Notes: a model not told the origin generated them from the sequence alone. DNA of 64,000 nt from Candidatus Schekmanbacteria bacterium (GCA_016188575.1 JACPHN010000075.1:1-64000); one strand, 5' to 3'; numbered from the stretch's first letter, positions 7,687 to 16,990 are shown. Program-made: numbers and translations.

Positions 7687-10134
7687 CTACTCCATCCTCC
7701 GTCGCCACAACATCGCGTGGGTGACGATGTACTGAAACTTGCGCGCGTGCTCGCGAATCACGAGCGGCTCGTCGGCCTCCCGCAGGAGCTCGAAGCCTTG
7801 TCCGGCGAGGATCTCGCGCAGTGCCGAAGCGCTCCAGACAGGCCCTCCGCCGGTCTCGAAGCCGCCGAGCCACGCCTCCCGCGGCGTGAACTGCTCGAGC
7901 CAACTGTACGGCGACAGGACCGCTAGCAGGCCCCCCGGGGCGACCAGGCCCCGCGCACCTCCGAGACGGGCGAGCAACGCCTTGGGGCTGGGGAGCCGAC
8001 AGAGCACGTTGGCGATCAGGACCGCATCGTAGTCCGTGAGCTCGGCCGGCAGCGAGCAGGCGTCGGCCTGGCGGAAGCGCACCCGCCCCCGGTCGATAGC
8101 GGGGTCGACGACGGCCAGCGACGTGACTCCCAGTGCGCCCTCATCCTTGCGAAAGTAGCGCAGCTCGCCGTCCCGCTGCAGCGCCGTCGCGGCGTCCACG
8201 AAGGCGCGGCTCAGATCGATGCCAAGTGCTTCGCGATAGACTCGGCACAGCTCGAAGGTGGCCCTGCCGGCGGCACAGCCGATGTCCAGGGCCCTGTCCG
8301 TCGGGGCTCCTAGCTCGCGCGCCGCGTCGATCAACCAGCGCGCACAGCGCGCCGGAAACGCGCTCGCCTCACGCGGACCGAAGGGGTACGGCATCTGCTC
8401 CTGCGGTGTGCCGTAGTGCAGCAACAGATACTCGCTAAGCACCTGTTCGTCCTCGTAGACCAGGCGCGCCGTGCTCGCGCCCTGGAGCCGGATCGCGGCG
8501 CCGTCGCCAGTGGACTGCACGAGGCGAAGACCCGCATGCTGGAAGAAGTGCGGGCGGAAGTGAAACCGCGCCCAGATGCTCGCCTCGTCGCCCGTCGACA
8601 CCCACGAGCCGCCGAGAATCATCTGATGCTGACCGTCATAGCAGGGCGTGCTGAAATCGTCGTAATACGGATGCACCTGCGCGCCGGGCAGCGGGTAAAA
8701 GTCGTCCGCGAGCCACTGCCAGACGTTGCCGAACAGGTCATGAAAGCCGGACCGTACCGGCAGGCCCGCATCCACAGGCGTGGGCGAGCCGCACGCGAGG
8801 TTGAGGTTGCGGCCGCGTTCCCTCCAGAGCGTTGTGCCGTCGCCGACCATCACCGGGTCGCGCGCGGGCGCGAGCGGCGCATCCGCGCCAGGGTCCGCGT
8901 CGCGCATCGCCTGATGCTCGGCCTCGCTCGGCAGGCGATACGTGCTGCGGTCGCGCTCCGCGAGCCACGCGCAGTAGGCGTGCGCCTCGTGAGCGTTGAC
9001 TTCCGCGGGCCAACGCCACGGCATGTCGATTTCCTCGAAGAGCGTGCGCAGGCGGTACCGGTGCAGGCCAGCCGGGCCATCCGGGACCCAAAAAGTGGGC
9101 CACTTGGTGTTGCGAAAGCCGCGCCACGCCCAGCCGGTCTCGCTCCAGTAGCGCCGCTCGCGATAGCCGCCGGCGACGACGAGCGCGTAGAATTCGCCGT
9201 TGCTCACGAGTCGCTTGCCGGCGCTGAAGGGAGGCAAATCCACGCGGCGCCGGCCGTATTCGTTGTCCCAGCCGTAGGATGGCCAGTCCAGAGGTTTGCC
9301 GAGCTCACACTGTCCACCGCCGACAGCCACGAGCTCGAGCGGTGGGTAGTCCACGCCGGCGCGCGGGGGAAAGCGCCCGGGTGCGCCCTCGGCAGCCGCC
9401 GAAGCGTGTAGCCGCGGCCACTCGGCGGGCCGCCGCACGAGCGCGAGCGGCAGCTCCCGGATCAGCACCGAGGAGGTCTCGAGATGGATCCTCTCGTGCT
9501 CGAAGCCCATGAACAGGGCCCACAACGGATGCTCGGGGGTGATTGACGGATGGCCGAGCGCGAGGCCCGGGTGACTTTCGATCGCCGCGCGCACCGCGCG
9601 ATAGACGGCTTGCCGATACGCGTGAGCTTCCCGCACACTGGGCCACAGCATCTCGTTTTTCGACATGTCGTCCCAGCGCATCTCATCGACGCCGGTCTCG
9701 AACAGGCGCTCGAAGTATGCGTTGAGCGGTCGCTCGATCAGCCCGGCCACGCGCAGCTTGTTGATGTACAGGGCGGGCGGGTGGCAGTAGTAGAAGATCA
9801 TCGGGTGGCGGAGGTGATGGTAGGGGGGGCGGAAGAACGCCTCCTCGCTCCGCAGACCCGAAAACAGGAGCTCGGTCAGCGTCCAGCCGTTGTCGAAGTA
9901 GTCGAGCACCGTTTCGCGAGCACAGGTCGCGAGGTTCGGCAGCGGCAGTGAGGTGAGCGTGCCGTCTGTTTGGCGACCCGGACAGACCGCCGGGGGTTTG
10001 CCGGTCCACCACCACGCCGAGCGCGGTCCCGAGAGCTCGGCGGCCAGATCCCCCCGCAGGTTTTGCCGCCAGACCTCAGCTTCCACATCGCGGGGCGCGG
10101 ACGGGGAGCTGGCAACGTACGAAGACTGCTCCAT
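7687..10134 (-). CDS. ovoA: Ovothiol synthase OvoA: 5-histidylcysteine sulfoxide synthase fused to methyltransferase
   Basis: OvoA joins cysteine to histidine with O2 on a mononuclear iron, the first step to the antioxidant ovothiol A; its C-terminal domain N-methylates the thiohistidine. Three parts are visible in 815 residues. The first is a DinB-like N-terminal domain with the iron-binding H-x3-H-x-E motif (FEHERIHLET, residues 212-220). The second is a formylglycine-generating-enzyme-like C-type lectin domain (about 270-560, ending GLRLVQS). The third is a class I SAM methyltransferase (about 590-815, ALDIGCAAGRATFEL). A strong AGGAGGT ribosome site precedes the ATG. The lyase partner OvoB is not in this window. 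EgtB-type ergothioneine enzymes lack this fused methyltransferase, so OvoA is the better call. Confidence 0.93.
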   Translation of the reverse strand: MEQSSYVASSPSAPRDVEAEVWRQNLRGDLAAELSGPRSAWWWTGKPPAVCPGRQTDGTLTSLPLPNLATCARETVLDYFDNGWTLTELLFSGLRSEEAFFRPPYHHLRHPMIFYYCHPPALYINKLRVAGLIERPLNAYFERLFETGVDEMRWDDMSKNEMLWPSVREAHAYRQAVYRAVRAAIESHPGLALGHPSITPEHPLWALFMGFEHERIHLETSSVLIRELPLALVRRPAEWPRLHASAAAEGAPGRFPPRAGVDYPPLELVAVGGGQCELGKPLDWPSYGWDNEYGRRRVDLPPFSAGKRLVSNGEFYALVVAGGYRERRYWSETGWAWRGFRNTKWPTFWVPDGPAGLHRYRLRTLFEEIDMPWRWPAEVNAHEAHAYCAWLAERDRSTYRLPSEAEHQAMRDADPGADAPLAPARDPVMVGDGTTLWRERGRNLNLACGSPTPVDAGLPVRSGFHDLFGNVWQWLADDFYPLPGAQVHPYYDDFSTPCYDGQHQMILGGSWVSTGDEASIWARFHFRPHFFQHAGLRLVQSTGDGAAIRLQGASTARLVYEDEQVLSEYLLLHYGTPQEQMPYPFGPREASAFPARCARWLIDAARELGAPTDRALDIGCAAGRATFELCRVYREALGIDLSRAFVDAATALQRDGELRYFRKDEGALGVTSLAVVDPAIDRGRVRFRQADACSLPAELTDYDAVLIANVLCRLPSPKALLARLGGARGLVAPGGLLAVLSPYSWLEQFTPREAWLGGFETGGGPVWSASALREILAGQGFELLREADEPLVIREHARKFQYIVTHAMLWRRRME

Positions 10135-10233
10135 GGGGACCTCCTGGCGTGATCAATTCCCGCCCCTCTCATTCCTCCGGAGCTGAGGCAACGAGAGGGG
10201 CATGCAAGATCGAGCTCCGGCGAGACGGTGCCC

Positions 10234-10364
10234 TGAATCCACCGCCGGTTCGACGTCGACGCGACACCGCCCTCCTCCGTCCTTCCTCCCGCTCGCGGGT
10301 GGAGGTGCGGTAGGGGTCTTCGTGATGCGTTTTCCGCACAGCTTACAGCCGAACCGGCGGCGTG
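10234..10364 (-). repeat. Dispersed palindromic repeat, copy 1
   Basis: About 130 bp bounded by inverted ends (CCACCGCCGGTTCGAC on the left, GAACCGGCGG on the right) around a GC-rich inner palindrome. Read on the minus strand it matches the other copies, including a GTGCGGAAAACGCATCACG block. It ends 9 bp beyond the stop codon of the glyoxalase-family gene on its right. Confidence 0.75.
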
Positions 10365-10373
10365 TTCAGGGCG

Positions 10374-10763
10374 CTACGACGCCTTGCTCTTTTCCAGTGA
10401 GCAGAACCAGATTTTGTTCCCCTCGCTATCCAGGAAGCCGCCGACGGAAGCGCCGTCGTCGGTGTAGACCTGCACGGGGTCGCTGATCGTCACGCCGCGC
10501 GCCAGCAGCTCGCGCTCGGTCTGGCGCGCATCGGCGGTCGAGACGGTGATTCTCGGGTTGAGCTCCGCACTCGGCTGTCCGTACCAGCCGTCACCTACTG
10601 GCTTCAGCATGACGATCGCATCGCCAAGGGCGTAGCCGACCTGGCGCCCGCCCTCGAAGGCGGGTGGCAGCTCCAGCGTTTCGCCGTAGAACCGCCGCGC
10701 CCGATCGACATCCGCAACCGCGAGAGCCACCACCTTGAGCTGTTGAAAACCCAACGCGCTCAT
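10374..10763 (-). CDS. Glyoxalase/VOC superfamily protein
   Basis: A 129-residue protein with one complete vicinal-oxygen-chelate domain, whose members bind a metal and act on small molecules (glyoxalases, dioxygenases, antibiotic-resistance proteins). The typical opening ADVDRARRFYGETLELP and closing strand GFLDSEGNKIWFCSLE are visible. The usual glutamate near the end of the second module is replaced by residues around DSEGN, so metal binding cannot be assured. ATG start. It is on the same strand as ovoA, about 240 bp upstream of it, with repeat copy 1 between, so the two are probably separate transcripts. Substrate unknown. Confidence 0.8.
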   Translation of the reverse strand: MSALGFQQLKVVALAVADVDRARRFYGETLELPPAFEGGRQVGYALGDAIVMLKPVGDGWYGQPSAELNPRITVSTADARQTERELLARGVTISDPVQVYTDDGASVGGFLDSEGNKIWFCSLEKSKAS

Positions 10764-11181
10764 TTTTCTGAACCTCCCAGCGGCATCGCCGCCGCGCGGA
10801 CGACGCCGAAATGGTCAATCGCCAAGGCCGTGGCTCGCGCCTGCCTCGGGCGGGAGCCGGGGCCGGGAAATGGCAGCGAAAACAGGACGCATCGAGGCTC
10901 GCCAGGGACTGGAAGCGCGACTGTCGCCGCCTGCTGTCCTCAGGTTGACCCGGCGCGTCGCGGTTGTCAAGCGGCGCGATGCGGGCTTACGAATCCACCG
11001 CCGGTTCGCCTGCACGCTGCGCGGAAAACGTATCGCGAAGGCCTCTACCGCACCTCCGCCCGCAAGCGGGGGGAGGGACGGAGGGGAGGGGGCGCGGTGG
11101 AGGCCTTGACTGAGCGCGCCAACCGAGCGCATACTGGCAGTGCCCGCCGCGCGGCGGTGGGCTCCGAGAAAGGTGGTCCTC
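10764..11181. other. Intergenic region, about 420 bp
   Basis: This lies between the divergent glyoxalase-family gene and the unknown gene at 11182. I see no gene. It holds repeat copy 2 (10990-11104) and must contain the promoters of both flanking genes, but I found no convincing -35/-10 pair. Confidence 0.5.
10990..11104 (+). repeat. Dispersed palindromic repeat, copy 2
   Basis: Begins GAATCCACCGCCGGTTCG, then the shared CGGAAAACGTATCGCGAAG block, the palindrome centred on CCGCAAGCGGGG, and a degraded right end (GGGGCGCGGTGGAGG). It lies about 80 bp upstream of the start of the gene at 11182. Confidence 0.75.
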
Positions 11182-12228
11182 ATGGCAGCCAGGCCAGGTT
11201 TGATGATCTGCATAAAGCCGCCGCGGTGGTCCCTGCGGGACCGCGTGCTCACGGCGACCTTCCCGGTGGATCCCAGCCACGCGGATCCGGCGGATCCGGA
11301 CTTCCCGGTGATCGTCATCGGCATCGACAGCCCGCGGACGTTTCAGTTCCTGCCGCGGGACGAACAGCACCTGTCCGAGCTCCCGGCGTTGTATCGGGAA
11401 GCGCTGAGCAACTGGCGGCGGCGCAAGGTGCAGTGGGAGTCCAGGCCGATGCCGTTCGGCTACTCCATGTTGATTTGCCGCGACGAGTACGTCACCACGG
11501 GGATTCTGGATGCGGCCTTTCTGGTCAAGGTGCAGAAGAAGCTGCACGCGCCCATGATTGCCGTGGGCATTCCCAAGCAGGGCATACTGGTGGCCATGAA
11601 GTGTGACAGTCCAGAGCGCCTTGGTCCGGCGTTCGCAAAGTTTGTCGGCGCCGTATACGACGATAAGGACGGCGAGTCGATCACCCCCATGTTCTTCGTG
11701 GTCCGCGATGGCAAGATCGTCGGCGCGGCCGCACAGGACTTCCGCGATCTCGGCGCCTCCACCGCGGCGGCAGATGAGGGGACACCGGGATTCGCATCGA
11801 CGCCCGCGGAGGGCGCGGACTTCATCGCGAAGATTCCAGGATATGCCGGCGTCTTCGCGGATCTGATGCTGGAGACGATGGGCGTTCGGGTGGAATATGA
11901 CGGCCCGAGCTTCCGGCATCTGGAGCCGCTCATCGAGAAGCTCGGGCGCGGCACGCTGGGCGCGGAATCGCGCTCACGCATGGGGACGCTGATGGGAGCC
12001 TACGTCGGGGAAACGCTGCGGCGCGAGCTCGACGGCACGTGGCAGTGGTCGTCGGAGCACGACGTGCACCTCACGTTCACGCGTCTGTCCGACGGGACCA
12101 ACTTCACCGTGTTTCCCTTCGAGAAAGTCGCAAAGCGTCTCTATGAGGGCCGGAAGCACGAGCTTGCCAACTACTTTGAGGCTGTCGCGGAGCTCGCCAG
12201 CGGCTCGTCCCCGACGGGTGAAGCATAG
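11182..12228 (+). CDS. Conserved-type protein of unknown function
   Basis: 348 residues, not confidently recognised. The start at 11182 (ATG) is preceded by AAAGGTGG at good spacing; the upstream in-frame codons look non-coding. No signal peptide or membrane segment is visible. The N-terminal half (to about residue 160) is a mixed alpha/beta segment containing MPFGYSMLICRDEYVT and GIPKQGILVAMKC. The C-terminal third contains LGAESRSRMGTLMGAYVGETLRR cut short by WQWSSEHDVHLTF and PFEKVAKRL, a layout I associate with small immunity/DUF3806-like domains, though this is only a resemblance. The gene stands alone. Repeat copy 3 begins about 16 bp beyond its stop codon. Confidence 0.75.
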   Translation: MAARPGLMICIKPPRWSLRDRVLTATFPVDPSHADPADPDFPVIVIGIDSPRTFQFLPRDEQHLSELPALYREALSNWRRRKVQWESRPMPFGYSMLICRDEYVTTGILDAAFLVKVQKKLHAPMIAVGIPKQGILVAMKCDSPERLGPAFAKFVGAVYDDKDGESITPMFFVVRDGKIVGAAAQDFRDLGASTAAADEGTPGFASTPAEGADFIAKIPGYAGVFADLMLETMGVRVEYDGPSFRHLEPLIEKLGRGTLGAESRSRMGTLMGAYVGETLRRELDGTWQWSSEHDVHLTFTRLSDGTNFTVFPFEKVAKRLYEGRKHELANYFEAVAELASGSSPTGEA

Positions 12229-12244
12229 CGTGGGCGGGCGCATC

Positions 12245-12369
12245 GCCGGCCGCTCCGTTGCAGGCTGTTCGGAAAGCGCATCACGAAGACCCCCCACCTC
12301 ACCTGCCGCCGCAGGCGGGGGGAGTCGCGGAGGAGGGCACCGTCGCATCGACGGTGAACAGGCGGTGGA
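12245..12369 (+). repeat. Dispersed palindromic repeat, copy 3
   Basis: Shares CGGAAAGCGCATCACGAAG, the CCGCCGCAGGCGGGGGGAG palindrome and the right end GTGAACAGGCGGTGGAT with the other copies. It starts about 16 bp downstream of the stop at 12228. Confidence 0.75.
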
Positions 12370-12410
12370 TCGAGGGTTCTGTGGTGGCTTCCATTACCGC
12401 TCGGGTGTGG

Positions 12411-12416
12411 TATGAT
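12411..12416 (+). promoter_or_regulatory. Possible -10 box (TATGAT) upstream of the cNMP-UbiB gene
   Basis: TATGAT is preceded, 16 bp upstream, by a weak -35-like TTCCAT. It is the only good -10-like hexamer in the 100 bp before the start codon at 12469. The -35 match is poor, so this is tentative. Confidence 0.35.
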
Positions 12417-12468
12417 CGGTGAGGAAGGTTCGCTCTGAAGGCGACGTCACCACCCCCCGGGAGTACCG

Positions 12469-14424
12469 ATGCACAGACTCGACTCGCTCCGCCGGCTGCC
12501 CTTCCTGGACGCCCTCGACAATGACGAAATCCGCCACGTTGCCGCGGCGTGCGAAGAACGGCAGTATGCTCCCAATGAGGTCATCGTCGAAGAAGGAGCC
12601 ACCTCCGTCGGTTTGTTCGTCGTCGGGGCAGGTGTCGCCAGCGTCCTGAAGGCGGTTCGCTGGCGCCGGCAGCAAGCTATCGCCAAGCTTCACGCGGGCG
12701 ACCATTTCGGCGAAATGAGCCTGATCAACAACGCCCCGATCTCGGCAACCGTAATTGCCGACGGCAAGGTCGAGTGTCTCTTCTTTCCGCGCGCGAGCTT
12801 CATGCGCGTACTCGACGAGCACCCGGCGATCGGGCGCAAGGTCCTGTGGTCTTTTGCGCAGACGCTGTCGCATCGCCTGGTGGAGGCCGATCGCCGCTAC
12901 GCTCGGGCACTCTACGTGCGCGACCGCGGCGCCGCCGTCGTGCACCTGACCTCGCTGGTGGTGCTGTACTCGCGCATCGTGTGGGCCTATTCGCGGGTAT
13001 TTCTGCGCTGGAAACTCGGCATTCCCTATCGGCCCGAGCGCCTGTCGCGAATCCATCGCCGGAGCGCGCAGCTTTTCCGCGACGTGGCCTGCCGCCTAAA
13101 GGGCGCCAACGTCAAGATGGCACAGCTCGCGAGCTTGCAGGCGCATCTGCTGCCGACCGAGGTGATCGAGGAGCTGCGCACGCTGCGCGATCAGGTGACG
13201 GCGACGGAGTATCCGCTCATCGCCGGCATGATCCAGAGCGAGTTCGGTCTCGGGCCGCTCGAGATTTTCGCCGATTTCGACAAGGTCCCCATCGCGGCGG
13301 CGTCCATGGGACAGGTGCACGAGGCCCGCCTGGTGACCGGCGAGCGCGTGGTCGTGAAGGTGTTGCACCCCGGGCTGGAGCGCAGCGTGCGCATCGATCT
13401 CTGGGTGATCCGCTCGGTCTTCAAGGTGCTGGCGCGTTTCCTCAAAAAGGTAGACCTGATGCAGCTCTACCGGGAAGCCGAGGAGCCGCTGCACGAGGAG
13501 CTCAACCTGCTGCTGGAGGCGAAAGCCACCGAGCAGATCGGGCGCGAGCTACAGCGCATGGGCGTGCGCGTTCCGCGCGTCTACTGGCACCATTCCACGC
13601 AGCGCGTGCTGACGCTCGAGTATCTCAACGGCGTCAAGCTCAGCGACATCGAGCAGATCAAGTCCTGGGGCATCGACCGGCGCAAGCTGATGCAGTCGTA
13701 TATGGATGCTTTCCTGCGCCAGGCGCTCGAAGGGGGATACTTTCACTGCGATCCGCATCCGGCCAACGCGTTTTGTATGCCCGACGGGCAGCTTGCGCTG
13801 CTCGACTTCGGCATGGTCAAGAAGCTTCCCGCGATCGTGCGCACCGGCCTGATGAAGGAGATCCTCGGTGCCTTTTTCAATAATCCTACACTGTATGCGG
13901 ATGGGGTCATCGAGCGCGGCGTGGTAGGCGAGCGCGAGCGTGTGCTGCTGGAGTCATTCGCGCGCGAGGTGTTCGCGGACCCGCAGATGCGCAGCGCGAT
14001 CTTCGACCACGACATCAAAGGCACCGGCGACGTGAAAAACCTGTCGGGGAAGATGGGAGAGCTGCTCAAGAAGCTCGACACCTTTCGCACGCCGCAAAAC
14101 GAGCTGATGTTCGTGCGCGCGCTCGGAATCACCATCGACGTGTGCCGCGAGGTCTATCCGGAGGAGGCGGTAAGCCAGCTCGTCATGCCGGTGGCGATCC
14201 CGATTTTTCGCCGCTTCCTGACGGAGAACCCGCAGTACGCGCAGCTTCCTCCCGGCGAGCTCGCCGACGCGTGGACAAGGATCCGGGAGCTGCTGGAGAT
14301 GGCGAGGAGCAGTCTGCGCGTGCAAAGGACGCGCCTCGAGCGCGACGTCACCGGGATGTTCCAGACGGCGCTGCAGAGGCTCCTGGTGTTTAGCCAGACC
14401 GACCGCCGGACGTGGCCGGAGTGA
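12469..14424 (+). CDS. Cyclic-nucleotide-binding domain fused to a UbiB/ABC1-type kinase-like protein
   Basis: 651 residues. Residues ~1-140 form a cNMP-binding beta-roll with the phosphate cassette FGEMSLINNAPISATV; the arginine that normally contacts the phosphate is missing, so nucleotide binding is uncertain. From about residue 195 comes a UbiB/ADCK atypical kinase: a KxGQ-like helix, here KMAQ (216-219); the A-rich loop IAAASMGQVH; lysine 297 in VVVKVLH; the catalytic HCDPHPANAF; and LLDFGMVKKL. UbiB proteins support ubiquinone or other isoprenoid lipid biology; the fused sensor is unusual. Start ATG with GGGAG upstream. It converges with the cyclase at 14549. Substrate and activating signal are unknown. 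Confidence 0.9.
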   Translation: MHRLDSLRRLPFLDALDNDEIRHVAAACEERQYAPNEVIVEEGATSVGLFVVGAGVASVLKAVRWRRQQAIAKLHAGDHFGEMSLINNAPISATVIADGKVECLFFPRASFMRVLDEHPAIGRKVLWSFAQTLSHRLVEADRRYARALYVRDRGAAVVHLTSLVVLYSRIVWAYSRVFLRWKLGIPYRPERLSRIHRRSAQLFRDVACRLKGANVKMAQLASLQAHLLPTEVIEELRTLRDQVTATEYPLIAGMIQSEFGLGPLEIFADFDKVPIAAASMGQVHEARLVTGERVVVKVLHPGLERSVRIDLWVIRSVFKVLARFLKKVDLMQLYREAEEPLHEELNLLLEAKATEQIGRELQRMGVRVPRVYWHHSTQRVLTLEYLNGVKLSDIEQIKSWGIDRRKLMQSYMDAFLRQALEGGYFHCDPHPANAFCMPDGQLALLDFGMVKKLPAIVRTGLMKEILGAFFNNPTLYADGVIERGVVGERERVLLESFAREVFADPQMRSAIFDHDIKGTGDVKNLSGKMGELLKKLDTFRTPQNELMFVRALGITIDVCREVYPEEAVSQLVMPVAIPIFRRFLTENPQYAQLPPGELADAWTRIRELLEMARSSLRVQRTRLERDVTGMFQTALQRLLVFSQTDRRTWPE

Positions 14425-14548
14425 AAGCAGACCCAGGATGATCGTGAGCAGCAGCGCCGCGGGCGGTCCCTCCGACGGCACCTCCCCCGATCCGGATGTT
14501 CCGGTGGATTCAGTGCTTCGCCGCGCCAGCCCGCGACCCTGGGGTCGA

Positions 14549-16063
14549 TCAGGCCTGCGCTCCCGCCGAAGCCGACGGAGAAACCGCGAGCCGCTCCAGG
14601 AACAGCGCGGATGCGCGATCCGTGGGATCGAGCTCCAGGCAGCGGGCGAAGGCCTCTCGCGCTTGCGGGCCAGCCTCCTGGCGGTAGATCCGCAGTGCCT
14701 GCTCATAAGCCGCGGCGAGTGTTTGCACGGTGGGCGGCAGCTCCTCGCCTATGGGGCCAAGAACCTCGTAGATCCCTACCTCCGCTTCGCGACCGCGGAC
14801 GCGCACGCGGTCCAGCTCCCGCACGTGGAACCGCCCGGCGGCCTCCCGAACGGTCTCGTCGGAGGCAATGACCGAAACCCCGTACTCCTTCGTGAGGCCC
14901 TGGAGCCGGGAAGCGAGGTTCACGTTGTCGCCGATCGCGCCGTACTTGTAGCGCTCCGAAGAGCCAATATTCCCGACGAGCATCGAGCCGGTGTGCACGC
15001 CAACGCCGGCGCGCACCGGCGGCTTCCCTTCTCTTTCCCAGGCGGGCCGCTGCGCCGCCAGCGCCTGTTGCATTCGACACGCGGCGCCGAGGGCCCTTTC
15101 CGCGTGATCCGGGAGCGGTAGCGGGGCCCCGAAAAGCGCCATCACCTCGTCTCCCACGTACTCCATGATCGTCCCCTCCTGGCCGCGGATCTCGGCGTTC
15201 ATCAGGTCGAAGTAATCCTTCATGAAGTGGAGCAGCTCCTTCGGGGACATGCGCTCGGAGAAGGTGGAGAACCCGCGGATGTCGCAGAAGAGCACGGTGT
15301 TGACCCGAATCTCGCCCCCCAGCTCGATCTGCCCCCGGATCATGCGGTCTCGGACGCGGGGGTCCACGATCATGCCGAAGGTGTTGCGGATGAAGCTCTT
15401 CTCCTGTTCCTCCCGCGAGACCCGGAAGATGAGGCGTCGCGTGGTGACCGAAAGCAGCGCCATCACGATTCCCGCGACCGCAAGGAGAGCAGCCTTGATG
15501 ACGTGCATCGCGGGATCCGAGAATACGCGCGAAACCAGCGGATCGGGAGCGCTGATCTGCGCGAGCTGCTCGCGCGCCAGGAGGTACATCGCGAGGTACC
15601 CGGCCGCGCAAACAAATCCCGCGAGCATCGAGAAGCGGGCATCGAGCGCGAAGCCGGTCAGCACGACGAGGTGGAACATGATGAAGGTGAAAGGCGCATT
15701 CAACAGCGCGGCCGCGCCCCCTGGCTGCCCAAGGAAGTGAGACCCGATGGCGGCGACCAGTGGCAAGACGACCAGAGGTAGCAGCAGGTAGGTCCCGTTA
15801 CGGCCGGTGGCCCTGCCCATCTTCCCGAACCGATAGGCCGCAAAGGACTGGACCAGACCGAGCGAGGCGAAGGCCAGGCCGAGCTGCAGGTCTCGCCGGC
15901 CGCCGGCCACGCACAGCACGGCGAGCAGCGCGACGGTCGGCACCGTGAAACCCAGCGCGACCACGCCTCCCTTGGAGATCGAGGAGCTCACCTGTTCGCG
16001 AAGTTTCGCTTCGATGGTCGAGTCGTCGTATTGGAACATGGAATTGAATTCAGGCGGGTTCAC
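14549..16063 (-). CDS. Membrane-anchored class III adenylate/guanylate cyclase
   Basis: 504 residues. The N-terminal ~210 contain about six hydrophobic segments (for example ISKGGVVALGFTVPTVALLA), an integral-membrane sensor region of no family I can name. The cyclase domain (about 250-440) shows VLFCDIRGFSTFSERM with the first metal aspartate, EYVGDEVMALFGAP with the second, and GAIGDNVNLASRLQ with the transition-state Asn and Arg. The substrate-choosing Lys seen in many adenylate cyclases is Glu here (EYVGDE), so the nucleotide made is unclear. A TPR-like tail (YEQALRIYRQ) follows. It is convergent with the cNMP-UbiB gene, an appealing but unproved pairing of signal source and sensor. Confidence 0.9.
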   Translation of the reverse strand: MNPPEFNSMFQYDDSTIEAKLREQVSSSISKGGVVALGFTVPTVALLAVLCVAGGRRDLQLGLAFASLGLVQSFAAYRFGKMGRATGRNGTYLLLPLVVLPLVAAIGSHFLGQPGGAAALLNAPFTFIMFHLVVLTGFALDARFSMLAGFVCAAGYLAMYLLAREQLAQISAPDPLVSRVFSDPAMHVIKAALLAVAGIVMALLSVTTRRLIFRVSREEQEKSFIRNTFGMIVDPRVRDRMIRGQIELGGEIRVNTVLFCDIRGFSTFSERMSPKELLHFMKDYFDLMNAEIRGQEGTIMEYVGDEVMALFGAPLPLPDHAERALGAACRMQQALAAQRPAWEREGKPPVRAGVGVHTGSMLVGNIGSSERYKYGAIGDNVNLASRLQGLTKEYGVSVIASDETVREAAGRFHVRELDRVRVRGREAEVGIYEVLGPIGEELPPTVQTLAAAYEQALRIYRQEAGPQAREAFARCLELDPTDRASALFLERLAVSPSASAGAQA

Positions 16064-16422
16064 GAATCGTCCCGGCGAAGAGGGCGCTTGTCACATACCT
16101 CGAAGGGCTGTCGGGTGGCGCGAGCGCGAAGGTCTCGAGGAGCCCCTTTCGGAACCCATGGGCCGCTCATTGGCCGAACCTGCCGCCAGCCGCCGTCGGA
16201 TCGGGATTGGCCAAGGCACCTTCCTTGGAGACGTTTGCGAGCACAGAGCTCACGCCAGCATCCACGGAACTATTTCTGCACCAAAAGTTCGATTGCGCCA
16301 GTGTTGCCCCCGGCATGGGAGCACCTCTTGAGTGCGGCTGGCATTCCACCCGCTTCGGGTGTATCGTGGTCACTCCGTCACGCCTTGCATCTCGAGCTCC
16401 CTACTACCCCCCGCTTGCGACC
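16064..16422. other. Intergenic region, about 360 bp
   Basis: No gene recognised. It separates the divergent cyclase and the broken acyltransferase gene. Reading frames that cross it show no family resemblance. Confidence 0.4.
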
Positions 16423-16990
16423 ATGAATGCCCAACGACATCTTTCCGGACCGCTCGCGCATCCGCAGGCGTACCGATTCATTCGGGCACATTCGCCGACC
16501 CTACTCCTCCGGATCGAGAACGAGGAGCCTTGGCTGCAGCACTTCCACGCGGGCGGCGCCTGCGACTCTTGCAAGGGAACATCACCCGACAGCCGGCCAA
16601 CGCCCAAAGGCGGTGCCGAAGATCTGCACGAGAGGGTCGACCACCTGGCCAAGCACCGATTGGTGGTTCACATCGTCGACGGCCCGCGAGGCCCGGCGGG
16701 CATCGTCGAGTTTGGCGCCATTCGGTTCGCGCAGGCGTCCGGAGCCGCCATCGTGCCGTACTATGTTGCCCCCGACCGCGCCCGGTACATGCGAAGTTGG
16801 GATCGCTTCCTCCTGCTAGCGCCATTTTCGCGGGAGATCCTGCGCTGCGGATCGCTGAACGAGGCTCCCCCCCGCATTGCCGCGCAAACGGATGGCCGCC
16901 GTGGGCATGACCCTGGGAAGACGTGCTGCGCCAGCAAGAGGCCCACGCGGGAGCGAGACGCGACACGCACGTTTTCGGTATCCTCAGGGG
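16423..16990 (+). pseudogene. Remnant of a DUF374-type lysophospholipid acyltransferase
   Basis: The translated stretch around 16640-16860 is clearly of this family: HIVDGPRGPAGIVEFGAI, then GAAIVPYYVAPDRAR, then RSWDRFLLLAPFSREI. A preceding piece (LRIENEEPWLQHFHAGG, ~16500-16550) matches the N-terminal part. Between them about 40 residues are missing, including the His-x4-Asp acyltransferase catalytic block, and the C-terminus after ~16860 dissolves into unrelated codons. The family normally transfers acyl chains onto lipid A or phospholipid precursors. I call it an inactive remnant formed by an internal deletion. It sits directly upstream of the ACP/MBOAT cassette, whose function also involves acyl transfer. 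Confidence 0.7.
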
